Assembly: GCA_027366675.1 (NCBI GenBank)
Contig: DAHXND010000034.1
Location: forward strand, 1 to 41,985
DNA length: 41,985 nt
Source of the DNA: Acidimicrobiales bacterium
GTDB lineage: Bacteria > Actinomycetota > Acidimicrobiia > Acidimicrobiales > JAMCQF01
Direction: 5' to 3'
The notes under the pieces were generated by a model. The model ran no database searches. It was not told the origin of the DNA and worked only from the letters and a program-made list of their open reading frames with translations. Of this stretch, positions 1 to 8,213 are shown one piece after another; position 1 is the stretch's first letter; each line of letters starts with the position of its first letter. The translations under genes were made by a program, and so were the position numbers.

Positions 1-1288
1 AGATGTAGGAACGCTTGGTGCCTGCGTAGATGCGGGCAAACCAGCGGACGTCGGCCGGCGGAACTTGCGTGAACTGCTGGGCGTACTCCGGCGTCCAGGC
101 AGCGACCCGCTCGGCGAGGAGCGTGAAGGCGGGACGAGCCGCCACGCCGTTCACGCTGTAGCTGCCCGTGAGCGCAGGGTGCGGGACGTTGCCGGCGGGC
201 TGTGCGCTGCTGGTGCTCGGGTCGAAGGCTAGGATCGTCTTCCCGTCGCCGGCGCGCAGGAACATCCCGTCGTCGTCGCGCACGAGGAAAGGCAGGGTGG
301 TCGCGCTGATCACGAACGCTTCGTCGTAGAGCTTCTCGGAGAGCAGCACGTTCAGGACCGAGAGCCCGAACGCGGCGTCCGAGCCCGGCCGGAGTGGTAT
401 CCACTTGTCGGCCTTGGACGCGGTGATCGAGAAGTTCGGGTCGATGACGACGAGGGTGGCCCCCCGGTCCTTCGCGTCGGCCACGAAGTGCCACTCCTGG
501 ACCATCGACTCGGTCAGGTTGCAGCCCCACATCACGGCCAGGTCGGCGTTCGACAGGTCGAGGGACTCGTTGCCGCCCATGAAGACACTCGGCAGGCCGA
601 CCTGGCCGGTGCCGAGGGGGATAGCCATGTCGATGCCCCCGGTGATGGTGGTTGCCTGGAACACGTTGGCAAGCAGGCTCGGGCCGTAGGCTGCGACCGT
701 GCCGTAGTTGCCGCTGAGCGGCCAGAAGGCGAACGCCTTGGAGCCGTAACGGTCGCGGATGCTCGCCATCGAGGTCGCGATCGTGTCGAGCGCCTCGTCC
801 CAGGTGACCCTTTTCCACCTGCCCGAGCCCCGCGGCCCGACGCGCTTCATCGGGAACTTGAGGCGCGCCGGGTTGTAGACCCACTGGGCATGGGAGAGCC
901 CGCGCAGGCAGATCCGGTTGTAGCGGGTTTCGGGGAAGGGGTTCATCGCCGTCTTCGTGAGCCGCCCGTTGCGCACATGCGCCTTGAGGTAACAGGTCTG
1001 CCAGCAGTTCACTGCGCAGACGTCGTTGAAGACCTTCTCCTCGACGCTCGTCTCGTTCGCCAGGCTCTGGTTGGTGCCAGCCAGCGCCCTCACGACCGGC
1101 CTCGATCCAGCAGCCACTGCGCCGAAGTGGGTGGCCACAGCAGTGGCACCACCTACGGCGATCGAAGCCCCGACGAACGTCCGACGGCTGAAGCGAGAGC
1201 GCGAGGAGCTTTCGCCCGGCTCGCTCGCAGCTTCCCCTGCGACAGGGGTGTGCTCCCCGGGCGTTTGCACCGTGTCGTCCGTGCTCAC
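1..1288 (-). CDS. Tat-exported molybdopterin oxidoreductase (DMSO reductase superfamily), N-terminal part
   Basis: This is the N-terminal ~429 residues of a large molybdenum oxidoreductase catalytic subunit; the rest lies beyond the left edge. The track lists no minus-strand ORF here, but the reverse complement reads through without a stop. The GTG start at 1288 is preceded by GAGAGGAG at good spacing. Residues ~32-60 form a twin-arginine signal (SRRTFVG, then a hydrophobic Ala/Gly/Val run), so the enzyme should be exported folded with its cofactor. A CAVNCWQTC cluster and a later ICLRG cysteine match the 4Fe-4S site of this superfamily, and WGCNLTES falls in the pterin-binding region. Enzymes of this group are anaerobic respiratory reductases or dehydrogenases; the substrate (nitrate, selenate, chlorate, thiosulfate or other) cannot be told from this piece. 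A DosR-like palindrome lies ~100 bp upstream. Arg is mostly CGC/CGG, less AGG than in neighbours. Confidence 0.9.
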   Translation of the reverse strand, partial: MSTDDTVQTPGEHTPVAGEAASEPGESSSRSRFSRRTFVGASIAVGGATAVATHFGAVAAGSRPVVRALAGTNQSLANETSVEEKVFNDVCAVNCWQTCYLKAHVRNGRLTKTAMNPFPETRYNRICLRGLSHAQWVYNPARLKFPMKRVGPRGSGRWKRVTWDEALDTIATSMASIRDRYGSKAFAFWPLSGNYGTVAAYGPSLLANVFQATTITGGIDMAIPLGTGQVGLPSVFMGGNESLDLSNADLAVMWGCNLTESMVQEWHFVADAKDRGATLVVIDPNFSITASKADKWIPLRPGSDAAFGLSVLNVLLSEKLYDEAFVISATTLPFLVRDDDGMFLRAGDGKTILAFDPSTSSAQPAGNVPHPALTGSYSVNGVAARPAFTLLAERVAAWTPEYAQQFTQVPPADVRWFARIYAGTKRSYI

Positions 1289-1330
1289 AGGGGCGTCTCC
1301 TCTCTCAGTTGACAGCCAGTCATCTGTCCT

Positions 1331-1380
1331 TATAGGAGTATTTCTAGGACGGAGATATAGGAGTATTTCTAGGACGGAGA
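1331..1380. repeat. Perfect 25-bp tandem duplication
   Basis: Two adjacent identical copies of a 25-bp unit (TATAGGAGTATTTCTAGGAC followed by GGAGA) lie at 1331-1355 and 1356-1380, then TATGG begins a third copy. The unit is AT-richer than its surroundings. It lies 43 bp upstream of the oxidoreductase start and next to the palindrome at 1389-1414, so it could affect that promoter. Confidence 0.95.
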
Positions 1381-1388
1381 TATGGCAG

Positions 1389-1414
1389 CTAATAGGGCCG
1401 AAAGTCCCTATTAG
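1389..1414. promoter_or_regulatory. DosR-like palindromic box 1
   Basis: CTAATAGGG and CCCTATTAG form a perfect 9-bp inverted repeat around CCGAAAGT. Read on the minus strand the core is AGGGACTTTCGGCCCT, matching the DosR/DevR core GGGACTWWAGTCCC at 12 of 14 positions. It lies ~100 bp upstream of the oxidoreductase GTG start and ~245 bp upstream of the ABC ATPase start, so the oxidoreductase is the likelier target. An identical 16-mer recurs at 5584-5599. Assignment to a DosR-type regulator is inference, as no regulator gene is in the window. Confidence 0.6.
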
Positions 1415-1422
1415 TCGTAAAT

Positions 1423-1490
1423 GGGTCCTGCCAGCGATCTTCCAGGGTCCTGCGAGCGATCCTTCCGGGGTCCTGGGAGCGATCTTCCCG
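1423..1490. repeat. Three imperfect 22-23 bp direct repeats
   Basis: Three head-to-tail copies of GGGTCCTGNNAGCGATC(C)TTCC start at 1423, 1445 and 1468. Further short duplications follow (TATCACACCGC twice and CCCTTCCG twice, about 1509-1550). With the 25-bp tandem unit they fill most of the 371-bp gap between the oxidoreductase and the ABC exporter. I see no gene in the gap. The helical-turn-like spacing (22-23 bp) would suit repeated protein binding, but simple replication slippage explains it equally well. Confidence 0.85.
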
Positions 1491-1659
1491 GGAGAAGCCC
1501 AGCGCCCTATCACACCGCTTATCACACCGCCCTTCCGCCCTTCCGCCCAGCATCGCGTCCCTTCACTACCACCACGATCTGCCGGTAGAATCTGCTGGGA
1601 TTCGTCGAGCATCCACTAGGCTCTCCCGGGTGGAGGCGACCCCGGACAGGGAGCTCGGC

Positions 1660-2745
1660 ATGCCTGAGATCATGATCGACGCCGCTGGCATCACGAAGTC
1701 TTTCGGGGAGACCCGTGCCCTCGACGACGTGGATCTCCAGGTGCATGCTGGCACGGTGCTAGCCCTGCTCGGGCCGAACGGCGCAGGGAAGACCACCCTC
1801 GTCCGGATCCTCTCGACGCTGCTGCTCCCGGACTCTGGCACCGCCTCGGTCGCTGGATACGACATCGTTCGCCATGCCGTGGAGGTCCGGTCGATGATAG
1901 GGCTGGCTGGCCAGTTCGCTGCGGTGGACGACATACTGACCGGCAGGGAGAACCTGGAGCTGGTCGGCTTGCTCTACCACCTGAAGAAGAAGGACCGGAA
2001 GGAACGAGCTGCTGAGGTCCTGGAGCGCCTGAACCTCACCGATGCGGCGGACCGCCTGGTGAGGACGTACTCAGGTGGGATGCGCCGGCGCCTCGACCTC
2101 GGCGCCAGCTTGGTTGGCCGTCCGAAGATTCTCATATTGGATGAGCCCACCACGGGTCTTGATCCGGTGACCAGAACGGAGCTGTGGCGCTTCATAGAGG
2201 CTCTCGTGGCAGAAGGGACCACGCTCCTTCTCACGACTCAGTACCTGGAGGAGGCAGACCAGCTCGCTGATCGCATCGTGGTCATAGATCACGGCCACGT
2301 GATAGCGAACGGGACGGCGAACGAGCTGAAGGACCAGCTTGGAAGTGACGTCATCGAGGCGACGGTTACCGATTCCGGGCAGATGGGCGAGGCGGTACGG
2401 CTGATTGCCGATCTGGGTCATGGAACCCCGATAGAGGACCCCTCCCGGCGGCTGATCACAGTTGCGACTGACGGGAAGGCGAAGACGCTTCTGGAAGCAG
2501 CGCGGCGCCTGGACGAGCATGGCATAGGTCTGGACGACATCAGCTTGCGGCGCCCATCACTCGATGATGTGTTCCTCTCGTTGACGGGCCACGGCGCCGA
2601 CGGCTCGAGCACCGGCGGTTGGAGCACAGACGCCCTGGTCACCCACGGCGCAACCACGGATGCCCGCGACAGGGACGGCGCAGGCTCTGCTATGTCCGCA
2701 GGCGCTCGCAGCGCAGCATCGAGGGGTTCAGGGCAGCAGTCGTGA
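1660..2745 (+). CDS. ABC transporter ATP-binding protein, DrrA/multidrug type
   Basis: ATPase subunit of a two-gene ABC-2 exporter. Walker A is GPNGAGKTT, the signature is YSGGMRRRLDLGAS, and Walker B is ILILDEPTTGLDP followed by an H-loop region with LLLTTQYLEEAD, the Q-Y form typical of DrrA-like exporters. The C-terminal ~100 residues are the accessory domain of this subfamily, ending in a low-complexity Gly/Ser/Ala tail. I chose ATG 1660 over the track's GTG 1630 because AGGGAG lies just before it and the domain begins there (MPEIMIDAAGITKSFG). The stop overlaps the permease start by 4 bases. Drug, antibiotic or lipid export is family knowledge; the cargo is unknown. Confidence 0.93.
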   Translation: MPEIMIDAAGITKSFGETRALDDVDLQVHAGTVLALLGPNGAGKTTLVRILSTLLLPDSGTASVAGYDIVRHAVEVRSMIGLAGQFAAVDDILTGRENLELVGLLYHLKKKDRKERAAEVLERLNLTDAADRLVRTYSGGMRRRLDLGASLVGRPKILILDEPTTGLDPVTRTELWRFIEALVAEGTTLLLTTQYLEEADQLADRIVVIDHGHVIANGTANELKDQLGSDVIEATVTDSGQMGEAVRLIADLGHGTPIEDPSRRLITVATDGKAKTLLEAARRLDEHGIGLDDISLRRPSLDDVFLSLTGHGADGSSTGGWSTDALVTHGATTDARDRDGAGSAMSAGARSAASRGSGQQS

Positions 2746-3563
2746 GTGTCGTGGAGGCCCCGGTGATTGGCGCTCCCGCCGGCGAGGCACCGCCCGGGCC
2801 GATCACGCTCGGTGTCGCGCTTGTCGACATAGCCGGGATCACGAAGCGTAACCTGCTCCGTATATACAGGACGCCTCGGCTGCTCATCTTCTCGAGCATC
2901 CAGCCGATCATGTTCGTCCTGCTCTTCCGCTACGTCTTCGCGGGGGCGATAAAGATTCCTCATGGGCTCTATGTCGACTACCTGATGCCTGGCATCTTCG
3001 TGCAGATCTCTATCTTCGGAGGGTCCTCTACCGCGGTGGGGCTGGCTACTGACCTGCAGGGCGGCATAGTGGATCGCCTGCGATCACTGCCCATGGCCCG
3101 CTCGGCGGTGCTGGCTGGGAGGACCCTAGCCGACCTGGCCCGGAACTTCCTGGTCCTCGTGCTGATGGTCGGGGTCGGCGTGCTGGTGGGGTTCAGGTTC
3201 CACGGGACAGCGGGAAGTGACATAGCAGGTCTGGGCCTGGTCCTGCTGTTCGGCTACGCGTTCTCATGGGTGTTCGCGACGATCGGGCTAATGGTGAAGG
3301 ATCCGGAGACCGCTCAGATCGCCGGTTTCCTGCCGCTGTTCCCCCTCGTCTTCGCGAGCTCTGCCTTCGTCCCGGTAGCGAGCATGCCTGGATGGCTTCA
3401 GGCATTCGCGAAGGTCCAGCCCGTGAGCGTCACTGTCGATGCAGTGCGAGCGCTCGTGTCGGGCACACCCGCTTTCCACTGGGTGTGGCAGTCGCTCCTG
3501 TGGGCGGTAGGCTTCCTCGGCTTCTTCGCAGTTCTGGCAGTGAACCGGTACCGTAAGCTCTGA
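2742..3563 (+). CDS. ABC-2 type permease, DrrB-like
   Basis: Membrane subunit partnering the upstream ATPase. It starts at GTG 2742, overlapping the ATPase stop as GTGA with AGGGG upstream, which indicates translational coupling; the track's longer start at 2619 lies inside the ATPase gene and reads a shadow frame. The protein is ~273 residues with about six hydrophobic segments, beginning near SSIQPIMFVLLFRYVFAG and ending with a helix at VGFLGFFAVLAVN. The motif GGIVDRLRSLPMARSAVLAGR is the conserved loop of ABC-2 permeases. The ATPase-permease pair would form a 2+2 exporter in the cytoplasmic membrane. It converges with the minus-strand MacB-like pair across a 27-base gap. Confidence 0.92.
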   Translation: MSVVEAPVIGAPAGEAPPGPITLGVALVDIAGITKRNLLRIYRTPRLLIFSSIQPIMFVLLFRYVFAGAIKIPHGLYVDYLMPGIFVQISIFGGSSTAVGLATDLQGGIVDRLRSLPMARSAVLAGRTLADLARNFLVLVLMVGVGVLVGFRFHGTAGSDIAGLGLVLLFGYAFSWVFATIGLMVKDPETAQIAGFLPLFPLVFASSAFVPVASMPGWLQAFAKVQPVSVTVDAVRALVSGTPAFHWVWQSLLWAVGFLGFFAVLAVNRYRKL

Positions 3564-3590
3564 AGCACTGCCGTGGCGATCTGTTGATCC

Positions 3591-4289
3591 TCAGGCGTCC
3601 AGGATGCGGCCATCTCGCATGTGGATAACCCGGTCGGTCACGGCTGCGACGCTGTCATCGTGAGTGACCATCACGATGGTGGTGCCCGTCTGTTCCCTGA
3701 GCCGGGTCAGGAGAGCCACGACCACCTTCACTGACGCAGAGTCCAGGCTTCCGGTTGGCTCGTCCGCGAGCAGCAGCCTCGGGTCATTCGCGAGTGCTCG
3801 GGCGATAGCGACCCTCTGGCGCTCTCCCCCGGACAGCTGTGCAGGCTTGCGATCTGCAGCGTGCGCCAGCTCCACCAGCTCGAGGAGCTGGGCTGCTTTC
3901 TCCTTGTGACTCGGGGCACCGTGCTCGTGTCTGACCATGGCTATCTCCACGTTCTCGAGCGAGGTGAGCTGGGGGAGAAGGTTATGGAACTGGAAGACCA
4001 GCCCTACCTCCTCGCGCCGGTACTTGGCCAGGTTCTTCATGCGACCGAGATCTGCTCCGAAGATCCGGACGGTACCTGATGTCGGAGTGTCGAGCGCAGC
4101 CAGAAGATGGAGAAGGGTGCTTTTCCCGCAGCCGGATGGCCCCGTTACAGCGACGAATTCTCGCTCAGCCACCTGCAGGTCCACCCCATCCAGAGCGCGG
4201 ACGTTCCCATCGCTATAGACCTTGGTCAGGCCTACTACTTCTACCGCGAGGCCCGCGCCCCGTTCGTCTACCTGGTATGCCTCGGCCAC
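3591..4289 (-). CDS. ABC transporter ATP-binding protein, LolD/MacB/FtsE type
   Basis: A 232-residue ATPase with Walker A GPSGCGKST, the MacB/LolD-type FQFHNLLPQLTSLENVE segment, signature LSGGERQRVAIARAL and Walker B LLLADEPTGSLD, ending with HDDSVAAVTDRVIHMRDGRI. The start is GTG at 4289 with only a weak AGGG upstream. It follows the FtsX-type permease on the minus strand with a 57-base gap, so the two form a mechanotransmission-type ABC system. In Gram-positive bacteria such pairs act in lipoprotein or peptide handling and envelope stress rather than as classical exporters. No adaptor (MacA-like) gene is adjacent. Confidence 0.92.
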   Translation of the reverse strand: MAEAYQVDERGAGLAVEVVGLTKVYSDGNVRALDGVDLQVAEREFVAVTGPSGCGKSTLLHLLAALDTPTSGTVRIFGADLGRMKNLAKYRREEVGLVFQFHNLLPQLTSLENVEIAMVRHEHGAPSHKEKAAQLLELVELAHAADRKPAQLSGGERQRVAIARALANDPRLLLADEPTGSLDSASVKVVVALLTRLREQTGTTIVMVTHDDSVAAVTDRVIHMRDGRILDA

Positions 4290-4346
4290 CAGAAGACCCT
4301 GAAAGAAGCGGAACCTTCAGCCGCCGGAGACGCCACCAAGGCCACC

Positions 4347-5465
4347 TTATTCGTGCCCCAGTGCATCCATTGGGGAGCGCATGGCGGCGCGGACGGCTGG
4401 ATAGAGCGTCCCGAGGAAGGTCATCGCGAGAGCCGTGGCGAAGCCCGTGATGAAAGCGCTCGCCGTGAAGTGCGCATGGAGCACCCCTAACAGCTGTGGT
4501 AGCTGGGTGAGCAGCAGCACGACTATTACCGCCAGGGCTAGGCCCGCTGCAGTGCCGACGATGGCAAGGAAGAATCCTTCGCCCATTATCAGCCCTACGA
4601 TACGCTTCCTCGACCAGCCCACAGACAGCAGCATGCCGAACTCCCTGGTGCGCTCGAAGAGGGAGAGAAGCATGGTGTTCCCTATGATGATCGCCCCTAT
4701 GACCACGGCCAGTATGGCGCTGCCTGTGGCTGCTGCCTTCACGAAGACGAGCGTAAGGTCAGCCTGGCCGAACTGCGCCGCTGTGCGCAGGGCCATGAGC
4801 TCCGGCTGGGCGTAGGTGATGCGGTGCATCACTTTGCTGACAGGTACCCCATGGTCGACCTTCACGAATATCAGGGTCACGATTCCTGGCACGCGGTTGT
4901 ATCCCTGGAGCGCCGGCAGGGGGAAGAAGGCCGCGTCGTTGCCGAAGGAGCTACTCGTGGACACGATGCCGGTGACAGTGTTCACAGCTCCGTTGGCCCT
5001 GAACTTGTCACCTACGTGGAGCCCGAAGTTCTGAGCGGCGGTGTAGCCGAGCATGACCTGGTTCGTCGCGTCGGCACTATACGAGTGACCGGCCAATATC
5101 TTCACTCCGAAGGGGGCCAGGTCGGACGGGGCGATGCCCACCTCGATGAACACGGGGTTCGCTGCATTTATCTTCTCGGTCTCGACCAGCACGCCCACCG
5201 CGCTCGCGACCCCGGGGGTGGAATCGATTTTCTTGAGCGTTGGTTTGTCGATAGTGCTGTTCAAGATGTCGGAAACGCCCTTCTGGGAGAGTACGAAGTT
5301 GGCCTCTCCTATGTGCATCACTGCAGTAGCCGAGCTCTCGAGGCCGCTTCCCACCACTGTCAGAGCCACCACGGTCATCACTGCGAAAGCTATGGCAAGG
5401 GCCAGTCCGATGGATCGGGACTTCTTCCCCCAAAGGTTGCGGGCTACCAGCGCGAGAGTGGACAT
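4347..5465 (-). CDS. FtsX/MacB-family ABC permease
   Basis: A 372-residue permease. TM1 lies near residues 18-40 (IGLALAIAFAVMTVVALTVVG), a ~220-residue extracytoplasmic domain follows, then three C-terminal TMs with the conserved FERTREFGMLLSVGWSRKRIVGLI loop of the FtsX domain and the end motif LGTLYPAVRAAMRSPMDAL. This 1+3 topology is the MacB/LolC layout. It is the first gene of the minus-strand pair with the ATPase at 3591-4289. DosR-like box 2 (5584-5599) lies ~120 bp upstream, between this gene and the divergent PRTase-hydrolase gene, so either or both could be its target. The Shine-Dalgarno sequence is weak. Confidence 0.9.
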   Translation of the reverse strand: MSTLALVARNLWGKKSRSIGLALAIAFAVMTVVALTVVGSGLESSATAVMHIGEANFVLSQKGVSDILNSTIDKPTLKKIDSTPGVASAVGVLVETEKINAANPVFIEVGIAPSDLAPFGVKILAGHSYSADATNQVMLGYTAAQNFGLHVGDKFRANGAVNTVTGIVSTSSSFGNDAAFFPLPALQGYNRVPGIVTLIFVKVDHGVPVSKVMHRITYAQPELMALRTAAQFGQADLTLVFVKAAATGSAILAVVIGAIIIGNTMLLSLFERTREFGMLLSVGWSRKRIVGLIMGEGFFLAIVGTAAGLALAVIVVLLLTQLPQLLGVLHAHFTASAFITGFATALAMTFLGTLYPAVRAAMRSPMDALGHE

Positions 5466-5582
5466 CAGAGCTAGGAGCTTACCGGTGGCGTTCTCAGGGT
5501 GGGGCCGGGAGGCCGGCTCAGCGTGTCGCGCACCAGGTCAGCCGGCCCGGACACGTAGGGCGTCTTTCCACGAAACCGAAAT

Positions 5583-5601
5583 GAGGGACTTTCGGCCCTG
5601 G
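5583..5601. promoter_or_regulatory. DosR-like box 2
   Basis: GAGGGACTTTCGGCCCTGG contains the 16-mer AGGGACTTTCGGCCCT, identical to the minus-strand reading of box 1 at 1389-1414. The core matches GGGACTWWAGTCCC at 12 of 14 positions. It sits in the 299-base divergent gap 5466-5764, ~118 bp from the FtsX-like permease start and ~165 bp from the PRTase-hydrolase start. The rest of the gap holds nothing I recognise. The mycobacterial relative of the plus-strand gene (Rv0571c type) belongs to the DosR regulon, which favours that gene as target. Confidence 0.6.
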
Positions 5602-5764
5602 CAATCCTCTTCCTTCGTGGTGATCATGGAGGGGTGGACCGGGATCGAGGCTGTGATGGTGCCTCTGGGGGAGGATCGACTGTAGCGCCTGCTCCGGCAA
5701 GGGCCCGGTACCTGGAGGGAGACGGCTCCGGGTCGCGGGGGGAGCTGCTCGTGGCAGCGGGACG

Positions 5765-7213
5765 ATGCCGGTGGCGTTAGTGTTTCGTGATCGTAGCGAG
5801 GCTGGGCAGCTCTTGGGCCGCCGCCTGGCTCATCTCCGAGTGGAGCATCCGGTCGTGCTCGGTCTGCCCCGGGGCGGCGTCCCGGTAGCTGCCGAGGTGG
5901 CCAGAGCCCTGGATGCTCCGCTCGATGTCCTGGTAGTGCGGAAGCTCGGTGTGCCGTTCCAGCCAGAGCTCGGTATAGGAGCAGTGGCGGAGGGCGGTGT
6001 AACGGTGGTCGACAGCGACATGGCTGAGCGCTCGGGGTTGGGTCGCTACGAGATCGGGGTTGTCGCTGCCAGGGAACGTGACGAGATGGCTCGCCTTGTC
6101 AGGCTCTACAGAGATGGCATCCAGCCAATCGACATCTCCGGTCGTACCGCCGTCATCGTCGACGATGGCCTGGCAACTGGGGGTACCGCTCGAGCAGCGA
6201 TACGAGCGGTCCGTGCCAGGGGCGCGGCGAAGGTCATACTGGCTGTGCCGGTCGCACCGCGCGACACCGTGGCCGAGCTCGAGCACGAGGCGGACGAGGT
6301 CGTGTGCCTTCGAGCGCCGGGCCAGTTCCAGGCCGTGGGGCAGTGGTACGGGAACTTCTCCCAGACGACCGACCAGGAAGTGGTGGATCTGCTCGAGACG
6401 AATGGCAGCCTGGATCCGGGGGGGCTCAGGCTGGATCCGGGAGAGCTCAGCCTGGATCCGGGAGAGCTCAGCCTGGATCCCGGAGGGCTGGCATCGAGCC
6501 CTGGCAGCGCTGGGAGCGCTGGGAGTCGCCTGCCGGGGGACAGCTCTGGCGGCGGATGTGGCAGCTTCGAGAGAGATGTCGTCATAGACGCGGGCAGCGT
6601 TGAGCTAGCTGGTCGGCTGGAAGTTCCCGAGGGGGCGTGGGGGCTCGTCGTCTTCGCTCATGGTGCTGGCAGCAGCCGCCACAGCCCGCGGAATCGCTCG
6701 GTTGCTCATGCTCTCCAGGCGAGAGGCATGGGCACCCTGCTTTTCGACCTCCTGACGGAGGAGGAGGCGCTCTACCGCGCGAAGGTCTTTGACATCGCTC
6801 TCCTCTCCAGCCGCCTGGTCGAGGCCACCATGTGGGCGCGCCGCCAGCCTGGAGTTGGCGAGCTGCCCGTCGGCTATTTCGGCGCGAGCACAGGGGCGGC
6901 AGCGGCTCTGTCGGCAGCAGCGAAGCCTGGTAACTACGTGAGGTCGGTAGTCTCCAGGGGTGGTCGGCCTGATCTGGCTGGCAGCGCGCTTCCGTTAGTT
7001 CCCTGCCCAGTGCTCCTGATCGTCGGGGGAGCAGATACCGAGGTGCTGGAGATGAACCGCGAGGCGGCTGCGAGGTTGTGCAGCGTAACGCGATTGGTGG
7101 TGGTCCCAGGGGCCACGCACCTCTTCGAAGAACCCGGGGCCATGGAGCGGGTCGAGAGCCTGGCCGGCGAGTGGTTCGAGGAGCACCTGGCTTTGCAGGC
7201 GTCTCGCAGGTAG
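5765..7213 (+). CDS. Phosphoribosyltransferase-alpha/beta hydrolase fusion protein
   Basis: A 482-residue two-domain protein. Residues ~1-215 form a type I phosphoribosyltransferase domain with the PRPP loop VIVDDGLATGGTARAA at ~128-143. Residues ~275-480 form a dienelactone-hydrolase-like alpha/beta hydrolase with the oxyanion segment FAHGAGSSRHSPRN, nucleophile elbow GASTGA, an acid candidate in GGADTEVL and the His in PGATHLF. Between them lies a Gly/Ser/Leu-rich linker made of a 21-bp repeat. The architecture resembles mycobacterial Rv0571c, a DosR-regulon protein of unknown reaction. The linker is longer than needed and probably flexible. ATG 5765 has a poor Shine-Dalgarno; GTG 5771 is an alternative. 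Cytosolic. The substrates of both domains are unknown. Confidence 0.88.
   Translation: MPVALVFRDRSEAGQLLGRRLAHLRVEHPVVLGLPRGGVPVAAEVARALDAPLDVLVVRKLGVPFQPELGIGAVAEGGVTVVDSDMAERSGLGRYEIGVVAARERDEMARLVRLYRDGIQPIDISGRTAVIVDDGLATGGTARAAIRAVRARGAAKVILAVPVAPRDTVAELEHEADEVVCLRAPGQFQAVGQWYGNFSQTTDQEVVDLLETNGSLDPGGLRLDPGELSLDPGELSLDPGGLASSPGSAGSAGSRLPGDSSGGGCGSFERDVVIDAGSVELAGRLEVPEGAWGLVVFAHGAGSSRHSPRNRSVAHALQARGMGTLLFDLLTEEEALYRAKVFDIALLSSRLVEATMWARRQPGVGELPVGYFGASTGAAAALSAAAKPGNYVRSVVSRGGRPDLAGSALPLVPCPVLLIVGGADTEVLEMNREAAARLCSVTRLVVVPGATHLFEEPGAMERVESLAGEWFEEHLALQASRR
6407..6490 (+). repeat. In-frame 21-bp tandem repeat, four copies, in the fusion linker
   Basis: Four head-to-tail units of AGCCTGGATCCGGGAGAGCT+C (6407, 6428, 6449, 6470) encode SLDPGGL/RLDPGEL/SLDPGEL/SLDPGGL. 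Units differ at a few bases and all keep the frame. The block lies between the PRTase and hydrolase domains, where length changes should be tolerated. Confidence 0.95.
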
Positions 7214-7343
7214 GGGGGCGGGTCGGGCACCTGGTGAGGGTCGGTCAGGCGCACCTGCTTGACCGCCGTGAACGGTCGGGAACCCGGCAAGGGCGGTTAG
7301 GTGAGCTCCCATACAGGGGTGCTCCAGAGAGAGGAGAGAAGCG

Positions 7344-8114
7344 ATGGCAGGAGTCAAGGGCAAGACAGTCGTGGTTACTGGGGCTGGTCTGGGGATAGGC
7401 AGGGCAACGGCACTGCTCTTCGCCAAGAGAGGTGCCAGGGTGGCCGTCACGGACGTGAAGAAGCAGGAAGGAGAGGAGACGGCGAGCCAGATACTCGGCG
7501 CAGGTGGTGAGGCAGTGTTCATATCACATGACGTGTCGTCAGAGGAGCAGTGGGCACGTGCCCTGTCCGATGTCGCCGACCGTTTCGGCGGTATAGATGT
7601 TCTGGTGAACAATGCAGGTATCTACTTCATCGCCCCTATCGGGGACATCACACTGGAGCAGTGGAACCATCTGTTCTCGATAAACGTGAATGGTGTGTTC
7701 CTCGGCGCCAAGCACGTTGCACCGTACCTCGCATTGCGGGGCGGTGGCTCGATCGTGAACCTCTCATCTGTGGCGGGGCTGCTTGGTGTTGCCGGCCATG
7801 CGTGCTACGGGGCGAGCAAAGGAGCCGTGCGGATACTTACGAAAGATCTGGCAGCGGAGCTCGGTGCGCAGAACATCCGAGTGAACTCCATACACCCCAC
7901 GTATGTGAAGACTGCTATGGCTGAATACGGAGCAGCAGTGGCGGGGAAGACCCTGGACGAGCTGGGACGGGAGATGTCGGTGCTCGGCCGTATGGCAGAG
8001 CCTGAAGATGTGGCGAATGTGATCGTGTTCCTGGCTTCGGACGAGTCGAGCTACCTGACGGGGGCCGAGTTCGTTGTCGATGGAGGAGGAGGCGCGTCGG
8101 TATTGGCTGTCTGA
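7344..8114 (+). CDS. Short-chain dehydrogenase/reductase (SDR)
   Basis: A classical SDR of 256 residues. The cofactor motif is TGAGLGIG at ~13-20, with an acidic residue after beta-2 (AVTDV) that suggests NAD(H). NNAG follows, then the catalytic Ser in NLSSVAG and YGASK as the YxxxK pair, and the usual end VDGGGGAS. GAGAGGAGAGAAGCG before ATG 7344 is a strong ribosome site. It sits alone between the PRTase-hydrolase gene (130-base gap) and the phosphate transporter (99-base gap). The gap upstream holds a small inverted repeat (GACCG/CGGTC, 7261-7278) of unclear role. Such enzymes oxidise or reduce secondary alcohols, sugars, steroids or 3-oxoacyl thioesters; the substrate is not predictable here. 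Confidence 0.93.
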   Translation: MAGVKGKTVVVTGAGLGIGRATALLFAKRGARVAVTDVKKQEGEETASQILGAGGEAVFISHDVSSEEQWARALSDVADRFGGIDVLVNNAGIYFIAPIGDITLEQWNHLFSINVNGVFLGAKHVAPYLALRGGGSIVNLSSVAGLLGVAGHACYGASKGAVRILTKDLAAELGAQNIRVNSIHPTYVKTAMAEYGAAVAGKTLDELGREMSVLGRMAEPEDVANVIVFLASDESSYLTGAEFVVDGGGGASVLAV

Positions 8115-8213
8115 AGCAGGGCTCGCGGGTTGGCTAGCATCGGCGTGAGTGGATGAGCGCGCTTTGCTGTGGAAGTCTTTGCTGTGCAAGAAGGCCAATG
8201 AGCGGGCTCTACC

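Noticed and set aside
488-1312. Plus-strand ORF of 274 residues at the left edge
   Set aside because: It is antisense to the molybdopterin oxidoreductase, whose reverse-strand frame has a Tat signal and cysteine motif; the plus-strand translation has no recognisable features.
6407-6490. CRISPR-like regular repeats
   Set aside because: Units are adjacent without spacers and translate in frame inside a gene; the other repeat blocks in the window also lack spacer structure.
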